Of a DNA stretch of 64,000 nt, positions 1 to 13,109 are shown piece by piece. The stretch covers positions 62,001 through 126,000 of the forward strand of contig NZ_VCQU01000001.1 of NCBI RefSeq assembly GCF_012932915.1, read 5' to 3'. A model generated the notes under the pieces. It was not told where the DNA came from. It saw nothing but the letters and a program-made list of their open reading frames with translations, and did no database searches. Numbering within the stretch: position 1 is the first letter of the stretch; every line of letters begins with the position of its first letter. The stretch comes from Antrihabitans stalactiti (GTDB lineage: Bacteria; Actinomycetota; Actinomycetes; Mycobacteriales; Mycobacteriaceae). The translations under genes were made by a program, and so were the position numbers.

Positions 1-4
1 AGAC

Positions 5-955
5 TCACTGGCGGGGCGCCTTGTTCGCGGGTGCGCCGAAACTGTGGCGGCGGGTGGCGACGAACTGAACGACGTCGCTGATCCAGTCGCGGTCGGTCCG
101 CAGCGTCATGACGGGTGCGCCGCAACTTCGCAGCGCTTGTTCTACGTCGTCTCGATGTGCTTGCGCTGCCTCGGCGAAATCGGCACGCAAGTTCGCGTTG
201 ACACGGAACTCGCGGGTCCGGCCACTCTCCGGATCGTGCAGGACGATGTCGCCGACATCGGGCAATTCGATGTCGCGCGGGTCGAGGACCTCGACGGCCA
301 GCAGGTCGTGGCGTGCCGAAATCGAGCGCAGCGCCCGCTGCCAGTCGATGGGTCCGAGGAAGTCGCTGATCACTACGGCTAGTCCACGTTTGCGCTGCGG
401 GCGACGCAGCGACTCGATGCCTGCACGGAGGTCGCCGCGGACGCCGTCCTCCGAATGCGGGGTGGTCGCGATCTTGCTCAGCATCGACCTCGCGTGGGCA
501 CGCCCACTGCGGGCCGGAATGCGCGTCAGCCGGTCTCCCGTCGTCACGACCGCGCCGATCCGGTTACCGCCGCCGCTGGTCAGGTGAGCGATCGCAGCCG
601 ACGCAGCGACAACGAGGTCACGCTTCTCGCACAGCGCGGTGCCGAAATCGAGACTTGCCGACAGGTCGGCGACGATCCACGTCTCGAGTTCGCGGTCTGC
701 CACTGTCATCCGGACGTGCGGATGCGTCGTGCGGGCCGTGACGGACCAGTCCATCTGGCGGACGTCGTCGCCAGGCTGGTACAGCCGCGCGTCGCCCGGC
801 TCCGATCCCGGACCGGGGATGAGGCCGAGATGGTCGCCGTGCAGAACTCCGTCGAGCCGACGACGGACCGTCAGCTCGAGAGTCTTCAGCGCTGCGGACA
901 GCTTCGGGTCGTCGAGTAGACCCGATCGAAACGACGGCGGGGCGTGCGCCGTCAC
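5..955 (-). CDS. DUF58 domain protein (Rv1480-like)
   Basis: 316-residue soluble protein of the DUF58 family, whose members have a von Willebrand A-like fold and are usually encoded next to MoxR ATPases. The conserved DUF58 core is visible at about residues 50-75 (PGDARLYQPGDDVRQMDWSV), followed by the vWA-like part with VADLSASLDFG near residue 95. The stop codon lies at bases 5-7, so the gene is complete. Its ATG overlaps the 3' end of moxR by 4 bases, which implies co-translation. By family knowledge MoxR-DUF58 pairs act as a chaperone-like unit, perhaps for cell-envelope proteins; the substrate is unknown. It matches the Rv1479-Rv1480 arrangement. Family assignment is secure, function is not. 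Confidence 0.9.
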   Translation of the reverse strand: MTAHAPPSFRSGLLDDPKLSAALKTLELTVRRRLDGVLHGDHLGLIPGPGSEPGDARLYQPGDDVRQMDWSVTARTTHPHVRMTVADRELETWIVADLSASLDFGTALCEKRDLVVAASAAIAHLTSGGGNRIGAVVTTGDRLTRIPARSGRAHARSMLSKIATTPHSEDGVRGDLRAGIESLRRPQRKRGLAVVISDFLGPIDWQRALRSISARHDLLAVEVLDPRDIELPDVGDIVLHDPESGRTREFRVNANLRADFAEAAQAHRDDVEQALRSCGAPVMTLRTDRDWISDVVQFVATRRHSFGAPANKAPRQ

Positions 956-2130
956 TGCGACTTGGTCAGGGACGTCGGCGCGGCGTTACCGCCCTGGCCC
1001 GACGGCGCGGGGGGCGCGTACTGGGGCGCCGGTTGCTGCGGCGGACCGGCCGGACCTTGTGGGGGTTGCGGGATCTGCGGCGCGCCGGGGCTCGGAATCG
1101 AACTGTGCACCTGGTGCCCCTGCGGCGCTACGGACTGTGCGGCGACCTGTGGCAACCCGACCGTCTGCAGGATCTTCGTGATGATGTCTTCCGGCGAAAC
1201 CTCGTCGGCCAGCGCGTCGTAGGACAACACCAAGCGGTGGCGAAGCACGTCCGGGACGATCTCCAGCACGTCCTGCGGAACGACGTAGTCGCGGCCGCGG
1301 ATGAGCGCCAGCGCACGCGATGCCGCGATGATGCCGAGGCTTGCACGCGGTGAGGCACCGTAGGCGATCCAGCCCGCGACGTCGGTGAGACCGAGAGCCC
1401 CGGGATTGCGGGTCGCGGCGATCACGCGGACGACATAGTCGACCAGCGCGTGGTGCACGAAGACAGTGCTGGCGACCTTCTGGAGCCGGACCAGTTCAGC
1501 AGGGTCGAGAATCGGCTTCGCCTCGGGCGGAATGACACCCATGCGGTAGACGATTTCGCGCTCTTCTTCGATCGACGGGTAGTCGACGAGCACTTTGAAC
1601 AGGAAGCGGTCGCGCTGTGCTTCCGGCAGCGGGTACACGCCCTCGTTCTCGATGGGGTTCTGCGTCGCCATGACGAGGAACGGATCAGGCATCGGGTAGG
1701 TCTTGCCACCGATGGTGACGTGGCGCTCGGCCATGACCTCGAGCAATGCCGACTGCACCTTGGCAGGCGCGCGGTTGATCTCGTCGGCGAGAACGAAGTT
1801 CGCGACAACGGGACCGAGCTCGGTGTCGAATTCCTCGCGACCCTGCCGGTAGATCCGGGTTCCGACGAGGTCGGTCGGGACGAGGTCGGGCGTGAACTGC
1901 ACACGAGAGAACGAGCCACCGACGACCTTCGCGAACGTCTCGACCGCAAGGGTCTTGGCAACGCCGGGCACACCTTCGAGCAGAACGTGACCGCGAGCCA
2001 ACACGCCGACGAGCAACCGCTCAACCAGGCGGTCCTGACCGACGATGACGCGTTTGACCTCGTAAATCGCCTTCTCGAGCGTCTGCACGTCGCTGGCAAG
2101 CGTCACAGTTGCGCCGTCCGATGAGGTCAC
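952..2130 (-). CDS. moxR1: MoxR-family AAA+ ATPase
   Basis: AAA+ ATPase of the MoxR subfamily, 392 residues. Walker A is degenerate as is normal for MoxR (LEGVPGVAKT, about residues 50-59), the Walker B region reads VLADEINRAPAKVQ, and sensor 1 is ATQNPIENEGVYPLPEAQ. A proline/glutamine-rich tail of about 70 residues follows the AAA domain. I place the start at GTG 2130, about 7 bases after GGTGG; TTG at 2133 is the alternative. It is followed with 4-base overlap by the DUF58 gene and preceded by ripA on the same strand, the order seen in mycobacteria (ripA-ripB-moxR1-Rv1480) but without ripB. Probable role: ATP-driven remodelling of a partner, possibly an envelope protein. Confidence 0.92.
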   Translation of the reverse strand: MTSSDGATVTLASDVQTLEKAIYEVKRVIVGQDRLVERLLVGVLARGHVLLEGVPGVAKTLAVETFAKVVGGSFSRVQFTPDLVPTDLVGTRIYRQGREEFDTELGPVVANFVLADEINRAPAKVQSALLEVMAERHVTIGGKTYPMPDPFLVMATQNPIENEGVYPLPEAQRDRFLFKVLVDYPSIEEEREIVYRMGVIPPEAKPILDPAELVRLQKVASTVFVHHALVDYVVRVIAATRNPGALGLTDVAGWIAYGASPRASLGIIAASRALALIRGRDYVVPQDVLEIVPDVLRHRLVLSYDALADEVSPEDIITKILQTVGLPQVAAQSVAPQGHQVHSSIPSPGAPQIPQPPQGPAGPPQQPAPQYAPPAPSGQGGNAAPTSLTKSQ

Positions 2131-2257
2131 CAAGAATCCACCGCTTTCAACCTAGGAGTCGTGCTCGAATCAGCTACCCGTCACAACTATTCCAGGTGTT
2201 GCGAGTTTCCGCCGCTACTGCCCCACCCTTATCGGCCGATTCTCAGGCAGACACGCA

Positions 2258-3739
2258 CTAATCGGTCAGCCGGACTGCGTACGGCATCATGCCGTCTTCA
2301 CGAACGTCGGAGATTTTGACGACGTCACCGGACTCCGGCGCCTCGATCATCTGCCCGTCGCCGATGTACAGCGCGACGTGCTGGCTGCCGTTGGGACCCC
2401 AGAACAGCATGTCCCCGCGTTGCATGTCCGCCACCGGAACCTGTTCGCCGGAGGTGTACTGGTAGCCGCTGTAGTGCGGCAGCGAGATCCCGATACCGGC
2501 GAAGGCATAGATCATCAGCCCGGAGCAATCGAAGCCGGTCTTCTTGTAGTCACCGTAGGAATCGGCGACACCACCGTCCCTGATGCCGAGCGTTGGTCCG
2601 TCTTCGTCCCCGCCGCCCCACGCGTACTCGACGCCCAGCTGCGACATCGCACGGTCGACGACCGTCTCGACAGCATCGTCGCCCGTGACCGCAGGCCTCG
2701 GCTTGGTCTTGGGCTTGGTCTTCGTGCGTGGTTTGACCGTCACGGCAGCATCGTCGTCGTCCAGCGCGGTGTGCGACCTTGTGCCGGAAGCCAATTCGGC
2801 AGCGCGATCACGCGCAGCTTGGTTTGCAGCCACACGGGCGGCAGCCTCGAGTGCCAGCTGCTGCGCGACGGACGTGGCGGCCATGATGGCCTGCTGCTCG
2901 GCAGTCTTCTGCGCGTCCCAGCTCGCGTAGGCGTCGCGTTGCCCTTGCAGCCCGGCGACATTGGTCCTCGCGGCGGCGAGCTGTGCCTCCGCTGCCGACT
3001 TCTGCTGCTCGATGGACGACTTGCGGGCCGCTTGCTGAGCTAGTGCCGACTGCGCGACGGTAATAGCTTGCTCGGCTTCGCCCTTCTTGGCGACGGCTTC
3101 CTGCGCTGCGGCGTCGGCATCCTGCTTGGCCTTCTTGGCCGAGGAGGCTTTGTTGGCCTGTTCGGTCCGAGCGCGCTGCAATCCGTCGAGCACGGACTGT
3201 TGGCTCGACGAGACGAGCTGCAGCGTTTGTGCCCTGGCCAGCGCCTCTTCCGGCGACGTCGAACCGAGGTAGGAGGCCACCGAGGTGGCACTCGCATTGC
3301 CCTGTGTGTACGACTTCGCGGCGTAACCGTCGAACTTCTTCTGCGCCGCTTCGATCTGCGCGCCTGCGTCGGTGAGCGCCTGCGCTGTCGCACCGATCGC
3401 CGCAGCGGCAACGTCTTGTGCTGAGCGTGCGTTTTGCAGGTCTACCAGCGCTTTGTTGACTTCTTCGCGCTTGGCTGCGACCGCGTCGTCGAGTTTGCGT
3501 AGCTGCTCGTCCGCGTTCGCGATCTGGTTGATCAGGTCACCGACAGCACCGAGTTGCGAGTTGACGTTCTCGCCGGCGTTGGCGATGTCGTTGTCGCTCG
3601 GATTAGGTGGCGGCGGCGGTACGGCGAACGTTTGCCCGGGAGTAGCGACAGCTAACGCAGTCGCAATCACGAGACCGATCAATGCCCGTACCGCGGTCTG
3701 CGCCTGCCGCTTTTCGCGGCTGCACGACCTTAGCTTCAC
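2258..3739 (-). CDS. ripA: RipA-like NlpC/P60 peptidoglycan endopeptidase
   Basis: Secreted peptidoglycan hydrolase, 493 residues. A basic N-terminus and hydrophobic stretch (about residues 14-39, ending near GQTFA-VPPPP) form a signal peptide. Residues about 50-290 are alanine/glutamine/lysine-rich and predicted coiled coil, as in RipA, where this part blocks the active site. The C-terminal NlpC/P60 domain carries Cys405 (GFDCSGL) and His454 (SQHVALYIG). The GTG start at 3739 follows GGGAGAG at good spacing; an upstream start at 3766 lacks this. By family it cleaves the D-Glu/mDAP stem-peptide bond during cell separation. Only one NlpC/P60 gene is present here, so the downstream ripB seen in mycobacteria is missing. 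Confidence 0.93.
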   Translation of the reverse strand: MKLRSCSREKRQAQTAVRALIGLVIATALAVATPGQTFAVPPPPPNPSDNDIANAGENVNSQLGAVGDLINQIANADEQLRKLDDAVAAKREEVNKALVDLQNARSAQDVAAAAIGATAQALTDAGAQIEAAQKKFDGYAAKSYTQGNASATSVASYLGSTSPEEALARAQTLQLVSSSQQSVLDGLQRARTEQANKASSAKKAKQDADAAAQEAVAKKGEAEQAITVAQSALAQQAARKSSIEQQKSAAEAQLAAARTNVAGLQGQRDAYASWDAQKTAEQQAIMAATSVAQQLALEAAARVAANQAARDRAAELASGTRSHTALDDDDAAVTVKPRTKTKPKTKPRPAVTGDDAVETVVDRAMSQLGVEYAWGGGDEDGPTLGIRDGGVADSYGDYKKTGFDCSGLMIYAFAGIGISLPHYSGYQYTSGEQVPVADMQRGDMLFWGPNGSQHVALYIGDGQMIEAPESGDVVKISDVREDGMMPYAVRLTD

Positions 3740-3859
3740 AGCTCTCTCCCTTGCACCGACAACCACAGCACCTCGGACCCCTCAGTGCTCGTTGCGACAC
3801 TCCTTCCCCAGCAGTGTCAATGGCACCGTACGACACTTTTCACACGAAGGGAAACTTTA

Positions 3860-3884
3860 GTCACAAATTACAAGAGAGTAATTT
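3860..3884 (-). promoter_or_regulatory. AT-rich leader element upstream of ripA
   Basis: The 177 bases between ripA and the next gene contain an unusually AT-rich patch with a short inverted repeat (AAATTAC 3865-3871, GTAATTT 3878-3884) and an adjacent GTCACA hexamer (3860-3865). GTCACA resembles half of the site reported for the response regulator MtrA, known to control ripA in mycobacteria. A single hexamer is weak evidence, and the hairpin could equally be a weak terminator of the upstream gene. Confidence 0.25.
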
Positions 3885-3916
3885 ATGCGTTCTACCTGCG
3901 GATATGCGTCAGAAGG

Positions 3917-7446
<3,530 letters not shown>

Positions 7447-7457
7447 CCGCTTCGCTC

Positions 7458-7501
7458 CTGTGCGCGATTCTTACCCCTCCGGGGGTAAGAATCGCGCACA
7501 G
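7458..7501. repeat. Palindromic element, family B (perfect copy)
   Basis: A 44-base element with two perfect 20-base arms (7458-7477 and 7482-7501) around TCCG, beginning CTGTGCGCGATTC and ending GAATCGCGCACAG. It starts 11 bases after the acn stop and ends 26 bases before acnR. There is no following T-run. Related units occur at 23873-23970 and 51867-51906, each also a few bases after a stop codon. It may act as a factor-independent terminator or mRNA 3'-end barrier between acn and acnR. Confidence 0.8.
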
Positions 7502-7527
7502 GTTTCGCCCGAAGGGAGGGCCTACTC

Positions 7528-8091
7528 GTGCCGAAAGTGAGTGAGGACCACCTCGCAGCGCGGCGGAGCCAGATACTCGACGGCGCCCGTCGGTGCTTCG
7601 CCGAGTACGGGTACGAAGGTGCGACCGTTCGACTCCTCGAAGAAACGACGGGGCTGTCACGCGGCGCGATCTTCCATCACTTCCGCGACAAGGATGCCCT
7701 GTTTCTCGCGCTCGCACACGAGGACGCCGGGCGGATGGCGGAGGTCGCCGCGAATCAGGGTCTCGTGCAGGTCATGCGCGACATGCTGGCGCGGCCGGAG
7801 GAATTCGATTGGCTCGGTACGCGTTTGGAGATTGCCAGACGGCTGCGCACCGATCCTGAATTTCGCGACGGCTGGGAACAGCGGTCCGAGGAATTGACCG
7901 CCGCAACACTGGCCCGCCTCGAACGCCGCAAGGCCGAGGGCAGGCTGCGCGACGACGTCCCCACCGACGTGTTGCTCGGCTACCTGGACCTGGTGCTCGA
8001 CGGCTTGATCGCACGCATTGCGTCCGGTCATGCGAGCGACAACCTGTCCGGCGTCCTGGATCTGGTCGAGGAGTCGGTCCGGCGCAAGTAG
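7528..8091 (+). CDS. acnR: TetR-family repressor of aconitase (AcnR)
   Basis: 187-residue TetR-family regulator. The N-terminal helix-turn-helix is clear (ILDGARRCFAEYGYEGATV ... GAIFHHFRDKDALF, residues about 15-55); the rest is the all-helical ligand/dimer domain. GTG 7528 follows GGGAGGG (7513-7519). Position immediately downstream of acn matches Rv1474c and corynebacterial acnR. In C. glutamicum AcnR binds the acn promoter and is released by citrate/aconitate with metal; the matching operator at 4543-4558 supports the same role here. Separated from acn by the family B palindrome, so its own expression level may be set there. Confidence 0.9.
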   Translation: MPKVSEDHLAARRSQILDGARRCFAEYGYEGATVRLLEETTGLSRGAIFHHFRDKDALFLALAHEDAGRMAEVAANQGLVQVMRDMLARPEEFDWLGTRLEIARRLRTDPEFRDGWEQRSEELTAATLARLERRKAEGRLRDDVPTDVLLGYLDLVLDGLIARIASGHASDNLSGVLDLVEESVRRK

Positions 8092-8093
8092 GT

Positions 8094-8591
8094 CTAACCG
8101 GCGTCGAAGCTGCCCAGCATTCGCCGAACGATGCGGTCGAGGTGCTTGCGATCGGCGGCGGGCAGGACGCCGAGTAGGCGTTCCTCGTTGTCGATGTGCT
8201 CGGTGACGACGACGTCGATGAGTTCGCGGCCCCGTTCGGTCAGGGCAACACGAACGCTTCGACGGTCGTCGGCATCGGCGATCCGCCGGACCAATCCCGC
8301 CGATTCGAGGCGGTCGAGGCGGCCGGTCATTCCCGCGCGCGACAGCATCAGCGTATCGGCGAGGACCGAAGGGTTCAGCTCGAAGGGCGAACCTGAACGT
8401 CGCAGCGCCGCAAGCACATCGAACTCGCCGCGCTGCAGTCCGTGCCGCACGAACGTGGAGTTGATTGCCTCCTCGACTGCCAGCACCAGTCGGCCGAACC
8501 GGCCGAATATCCCCATTGCCTCAGTCCGTAGGTCGGGGCGTTCGCGTTGCCATTGCTCGACGATCGTGTCGACCGGATCCGGCTTGTCCAT
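8094..8591 (-). CDS. MarR-family transcriptional regulator
   Basis: 165-residue MarR-type winged-helix regulator. The helix-turn-helix and wing are visible: FDVLAALRRSG, LADTLMLSRAGMTGRLDRLESAGLVRR, then DRRSVRVALTERG. It converges with acnR (stops 2 bases apart) and diverges from the cupin gene, a typical MarR autoregulated pair. The ATG at 8591 lies 6 bases after a TAGAAT -10 hexamer (complement of 8598-8603), so its mRNA is probably leaderless. It is not part of the conserved aconitase neighbourhood, so the MarR-cupin pair looks inserted. Ligand unknown. Confidence 0.9.
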   Translation of the reverse strand: MDKPDPVDTIVEQWQRERPDLRTEAMGIFGRFGRLVLAVEEAINSTFVRHGLQRGEFDVLAALRRSGSPFELNPSVLADTLMLSRAGMTGRLDRLESAGLVRRIADADDRRSVRVALTERGRELIDVVVTEHIDNEERLLGVLPAADRKHLDRIVRRMLGSFDAG

Positions 8592-8597
8592 GGACAG

Positions 8598-8645
8598 ATT
8601 CTATTCGCTGATTTATAGTTCGGTAGCGAATTATATTCCAGCGAA
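8598..8645. promoter_or_regulatory. Divergent MarR/cupin promoter and likely operator
   Basis: In this AT-rich intergenic patch TTCGCT (8604-8609) and AGCGAA (8625-8630) form an inverted repeat, and AGCGAA recurs at 8640-8645. The MarR -10 (complement of 8598-8603, TAGAAT) abuts the first arm; a TATATT hexamer (8632-8637) fits a -10 for the cupin gene and lies between the last two arms. The arrangement suggests MarR represses both genes. It is inferred from symmetry alone. Confidence 0.5.
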
Positions 8646-8660
8646 TCATATGGAGCCGTC

Positions 8661-9161
8661 ATGACCAGGAACCTGACCCAAGAAGCAGCGCTCGTCTACC
8701 CGCAGGACGTCGAAGCCATTGGCAACGACGTCATCTCCACCCACCTGCTCATCGATTCGTCCAGCGCAGGCGGCGCGCTCAGCGCACTCGAAGTGCGGAT
8801 GAGCGTCGGCGCCGACGGAGCGGCACCGCACTTCCACACGCTGTCGTCGGAACTGTTCTACGTGATCGAAGGTGAGGTCCAGATCATGGCGGGCGACCGC
8901 ATAGTCACCGTCGGCGCCGGCGGGTCCGTTGTGGTGCCGAAGCTGATGCCGCACGCGTTCGGCGCCTCGCCGGACAGCAGCGCGCGACTACTCATCACGC
9001 TCACCCCAGGAGTCGAGCGCTTCGATTACTTCAGGCTGCTCGGCCGCATTCAATCCGGCGAGGCGACTTTGGCCGACCTCGCTGCATCCCAGGACCGCTT
9101 CGACAACCACTTCGTCGACGCGCCCGAGTGGTGGAGCGAGCGGACCGCAGGCCGTCGCTAA
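8661..9161 (+). CDS. Cupin-domain protein
   Basis: 166-residue single-domain cupin. Cupin motif 1 is PHFHTLSSELFYVIEGEV (about residues 55-72), with two His and one Glu as likely metal ligands; motif 2 centres on VPKLMPHAFGA (about residues 93-103). The family includes quercetin-dioxygenase-like enzymes, isomerases and non-enzymatic binders, so no reaction can be assigned. ATG 8661 is preceded by GGAG (8652-8655). Divergent from a MarR regulator that probably controls it; its last 4 bases overlap the convergent small HTH gene. Confidence 0.85.
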   Translation: MTRNLTQEAALVYPQDVEAIGNDVISTHLLIDSSSAGGALSALEVRMSVGADGAAPHFHTLSSELFYVIEGEVQIMAGDRIVTVGAGGSVVVPKLMPHAFGASPDSSARLLITLTPGVERFDYFRLLGRIQSGEATLADLAASQDRFDNHFVDAPEWWSERTAGRR

Positions 9162-9376
9162 CTTGCTTTGCGCCGGTTCGCTCCACCGCGACTGCGGAGT
9201 TGCGTGTTCGATTCGACGAGAACATTGTGAATGAACCCGTACGACCGTCCGGTCGCTTCGGCAAGGGAGCGAATGCTCGCGCCTGCTTCGTATTGCTTCT
9301 TGAGTTGAGCCTGCAACTTGTCTCGTGGTTTGCCCGTTACGCGGGCGCCTTTGGGGAGACCAGCACTATCGCCCAT
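9158..9376 (-). CDS. Small HTH protein, Rv1473A-like
   Basis: 72-residue basic protein. Residues about 18-60 carry a predicted helix-turn-helix (KQYEAGASIRSLAEATGRSYGF), with a conserved GLPKGARVTGK start and an Arg/Gly-rich end (LRSRGGANRRKAS). This is the small conserved actinobacterial protein annotated as a possible regulator (Rv1473A in M. tuberculosis). It lies downstream of the ABC-F gene on the same strand, 63 bases apart, as in mycobacteria. Targets unknown. Confidence 0.85.
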   Translation of the reverse strand: MGDSAGLPKGARVTGKPRDKLQAQLKKQYEAGASIRSLAEATGRSYGFIHNVLVESNTQLRSRGGANRRKAS

Positions 9377-9439
9377 GGCGTCCTCCAGTCAGCCAACCAG
9401 CGTAGATTCAAGGCTAGACACTCGCCCGTTGCTGATCAA

Positions 9440-11071
<1,632 letters not shown>

Positions 11072-11179
11072 ACTGGTCTCCTTGCGGTCGGTGCACGAAA
11101 TGGGCTGGTAGAAGGCACAAGAACCACCCATTTTACCCGCTCGGCCGCACTCCCCGGACCACCCTCACGGTGACTCCGC

Positions 11180-11185
11180 TAACGT
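11180..11185 (+). promoter_or_regulatory. Candidate -10 of the SDR-crtL-ku operon
   Basis: TAACGT lies 8 bases before the ATG at 11194, the spacing expected for a leaderless transcript in actinobacteria. The same -10-to-start geometry recurs at several genes in this window. Confidence 0.35.
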
Positions 11186-11193
11186 CTGAAGCC

Positions 11194-11958
11194 ATGAGCG
11201 ACGTCAAGGATTTGCAGGGCAGAAGTGCGCTGGTCACAGGCGCAAGCAGGGGCATCGGCAAGGCGATCGCGGCGGAATTGCTCGGTCGCGGCGCCAACGT
11301 GCTGATCACCGCACGAAAGCCGGAGCCGTTGGAAGAGGCCGCTGTGGACCTGCGCGCCCTGGGCCATGACGGCAAGGTCGTCGCGCTTGCCGGAAACTCC
11401 GGCGATCAAGAGTCGCGCGCCGAAGCTGTGGCAGCGGCGGTCAGCGAGTTCGGCTCGCTCGACATTCTGATCAACAACACCGGAATCAACCCGGTCTACG
11501 GGTTCCTCATGGATGCCGACCTCGACGCTGTGAAGAAGATCTTCGACGTCAACGTTGTCGCTGCTCTCGCCTACATCCAGCTGGCATACAAGGCATGGAT
11601 GAAGGACCACGGCGGCGCCGTCGTGAACGTGGCCAGCGTTGCAGGCTTGCGCTCGACCGGCGTCATCGCGGCCTACGGCGCCTCCAAGGCTGCGCTGATC
11701 CGGCTGACCGAGGAACTCGCTTGGCAGCTGGGACCGAACATCCGGGTCAATGCGGTCGCGCCTGGTGTCGTGAAGACGAAGTTCGCCGCAGCGCTCGTCG
11801 CTGCCGACGAATCGGCCTCGGCCTATCCACTGAAGCGGTTCGGCTCACCCGAGGACGTCGCGAAGCTCGTCGGCTTCCTCGTGTCCGACGAATCGTCGTG
11901 GATCACGGGCGAAACGGTCCGCGTCGACGGCGGGTTGCTTTCGACCGGCGGGCTTTGA
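11194..11958 (+). CDS. FabG-like SDR oxidoreductase
   Basis: Classical short-chain dehydrogenase, 254 residues. Cofactor motif TGASRGIGKA (about residues 15-24), NNTG in place of NNAG, catalytic Ser in NVASVAG, Tyr/Lys in YGASKAAL, and a C-terminal WITGETVRVDGG. NADP(H) preference is suggested by the Arg in the loop after beta-2 (ITARKPEP). Substrate cannot be read from sequence. First gene of a tight three-gene operon: its stop overlaps the lycopene cyclase start by 4 bases. It opens the region that departs from the M. tuberculosis gene order. A carotenoid or lipid substrate is possible from context but unproven. Confidence 0.88.
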   Translation: MSDVKDLQGRSALVTGASRGIGKAIAAELLGRGANVLITARKPEPLEEAAVDLRALGHDGKVVALAGNSGDQESRAEAVAAAVSEFGSLDILINNTGINPVYGFLMDADLDAVKKIFDVNVVAALAYIQLAYKAWMKDHGGAVVNVASVAGLRSTGVIAAYGASKAALIRLTEELAWQLGPNIRVNAVAPGVVKTKFAAALVAADESASAYPLKRFGSPEDVAKLVGFLVSDESSWITGETVRVDGGLLSTGGL

Positions 11959-13109
11959 CCGCAGAGGTTCTCGTGCTCGGCCTCGGACCAGCGGGGCGAG
12001 CGCTGACACACCGACTGTCGGTGCACAGTATCGACGTGCGCGCCGTCGATCCACACCCTCGCCGCACATGGACGCCGACGTATGCGGCCTGGCGCGACGA
12101 GCTACCTGGCTGGCTGCCGGATTCGGTGATCGGTGCTGTCGTCGACCGCCCAGAGGCGTGGACGACGAAACGACAACTCATCGGTCGGCCGTATGCGGTG
12201 CTGGATACCGCAGCGCTGCAGGCAGCCCTGACGATAGATCCAGGTGCGGTGATCGAGGGAACCGTGGTCGAGGCCATGCGTGACCGGGTCGTGTTAGCCG
12301 ACGGGACGATGTTGCACGCCCAGACCGTCATCGATGCGCGCGGCGCCGTTCGGGGACCCCGCACGGCCGAGCAGACCGCCTTCGGTTACGTCGTCGGGGC
12401 CGAGGCCGCACGGTCCGTGCTGGATGGTGCCGACGCGTGGTTCATGGACTGGCGCACCGACAATGGGACGACACGGCACGATTCGCCGTCGTTTCTCTAC
12501 GCGGTCCCGCTGTCGCGCAACGAATTTCTTGTCGAAGAGACCTGCCTGGTCGGGCGGCCGGGCCTGAGCCAACGCGTCCTGCAATCCCGCTTGGATGCGC
12601 GGTTGCGTTCTCGTGGCGTCGATCTGAGCGGGAATGAGCGGATCGAACGCGTTCGATTTCCGGTCGACGGGCGGCGGCGCCGACCGTTGTCGAGACAGCC
12701 GGTCGCATTTGGCGCCCGCGGTGCGACGATGCATCCTGGCACCGGTTACAGCGTCGCGACGTCGTTGAGTCTTGCTGACGTTCTTGCACATTCGCTGGAC
12801 CGGCCGAACCGCGCCCTGTGGCCGGCGCAGGCAGTGTCGGTCGACATCCTGCGACGCGCTGGCTTACGAACGTTGCTGAACCTTGCGCCGGACCAGGTTT
12901 CGCCGTTCTTCGAGGCCTTCTTCGACCTGCCGACGCCGCTGCAGCGGGCATACCTGTCGGACCGGTCCGACCTGCGGGGCACGATGCGCGCCATGCTGAC
13001 GCAGTTCGCTCGTCTCCCCCGCGAATTGCAAATCGTGACCGCCAAATCCGCATCCGTGCCGGGAGTTCGCTCGCACTTTCGAAGCAATTCCACCATCATG
13101 GGGGAATGA
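11955..13109 (+). CDS. crtL: Lycopene cyclase (CrtL/CrtLm type)
   Basis: FAD/NAD(P)-fold lycopene cyclase, 384 residues, closing an ionone ring on lycopene at the membrane. Hallmarks: N-terminal dinucleotide motif VLGLGPAGRAL, FMDWR (AWFMDWRTDNG), FLYAVPLSRNEFLVEETCL, and the C-terminal signature FGARGATMHPGTGYSV. It resembles the Rhodococcus monocyclase CrtLm rather than the heterodimeric CrtYcYd cyclase. The start is TTG 11955, overlapping the SDR stop (TTGA); GTG 11973 would cut into the dinucleotide motif. It overlaps ku by 4 bases. No phytoene synthase or desaturase gene is nearby, so the rest of carotenogenesis must be elsewhere. Confidence 0.88.
   Translation: MTAEVLVLGLGPAGRALTHRLSVHSIDVRAVDPHPRRTWTPTYAAWRDELPGWLPDSVIGAVVDRPEAWTTKRQLIGRPYAVLDTAALQAALTIDPGAVIEGTVVEAMRDRVVLADGTMLHAQTVIDARGAVRGPRTAEQTAFGYVVGAEAARSVLDGADAWFMDWRTDNGTTRHDSPSFLYAVPLSRNEFLVEETCLVGRPGLSQRVLQSRLDARLRSRGVDLSGNERIERVRFPVDGRRRRPLSRQPVAFGARGATMHPGTGYSVATSLSLADVLAHSLDRPNRALWPAQAVSVDILRRAGLRTLLNLAPDQVSPFFEAFFDLPTPLQRAYLSDRSDLRGTMRAMLTQFARLPRELQIVTAKSASVPGVRSHFRSNSTIMGE

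Noticed and set aside
3740-3916. Cyclic-di-AMP riboswitch upstream of the NlpC/P60 gene
   Set aside because: Such riboswitches precede some actinobacterial wall hydrolases, but I could not find their conserved blocks in the minus-strand leader.
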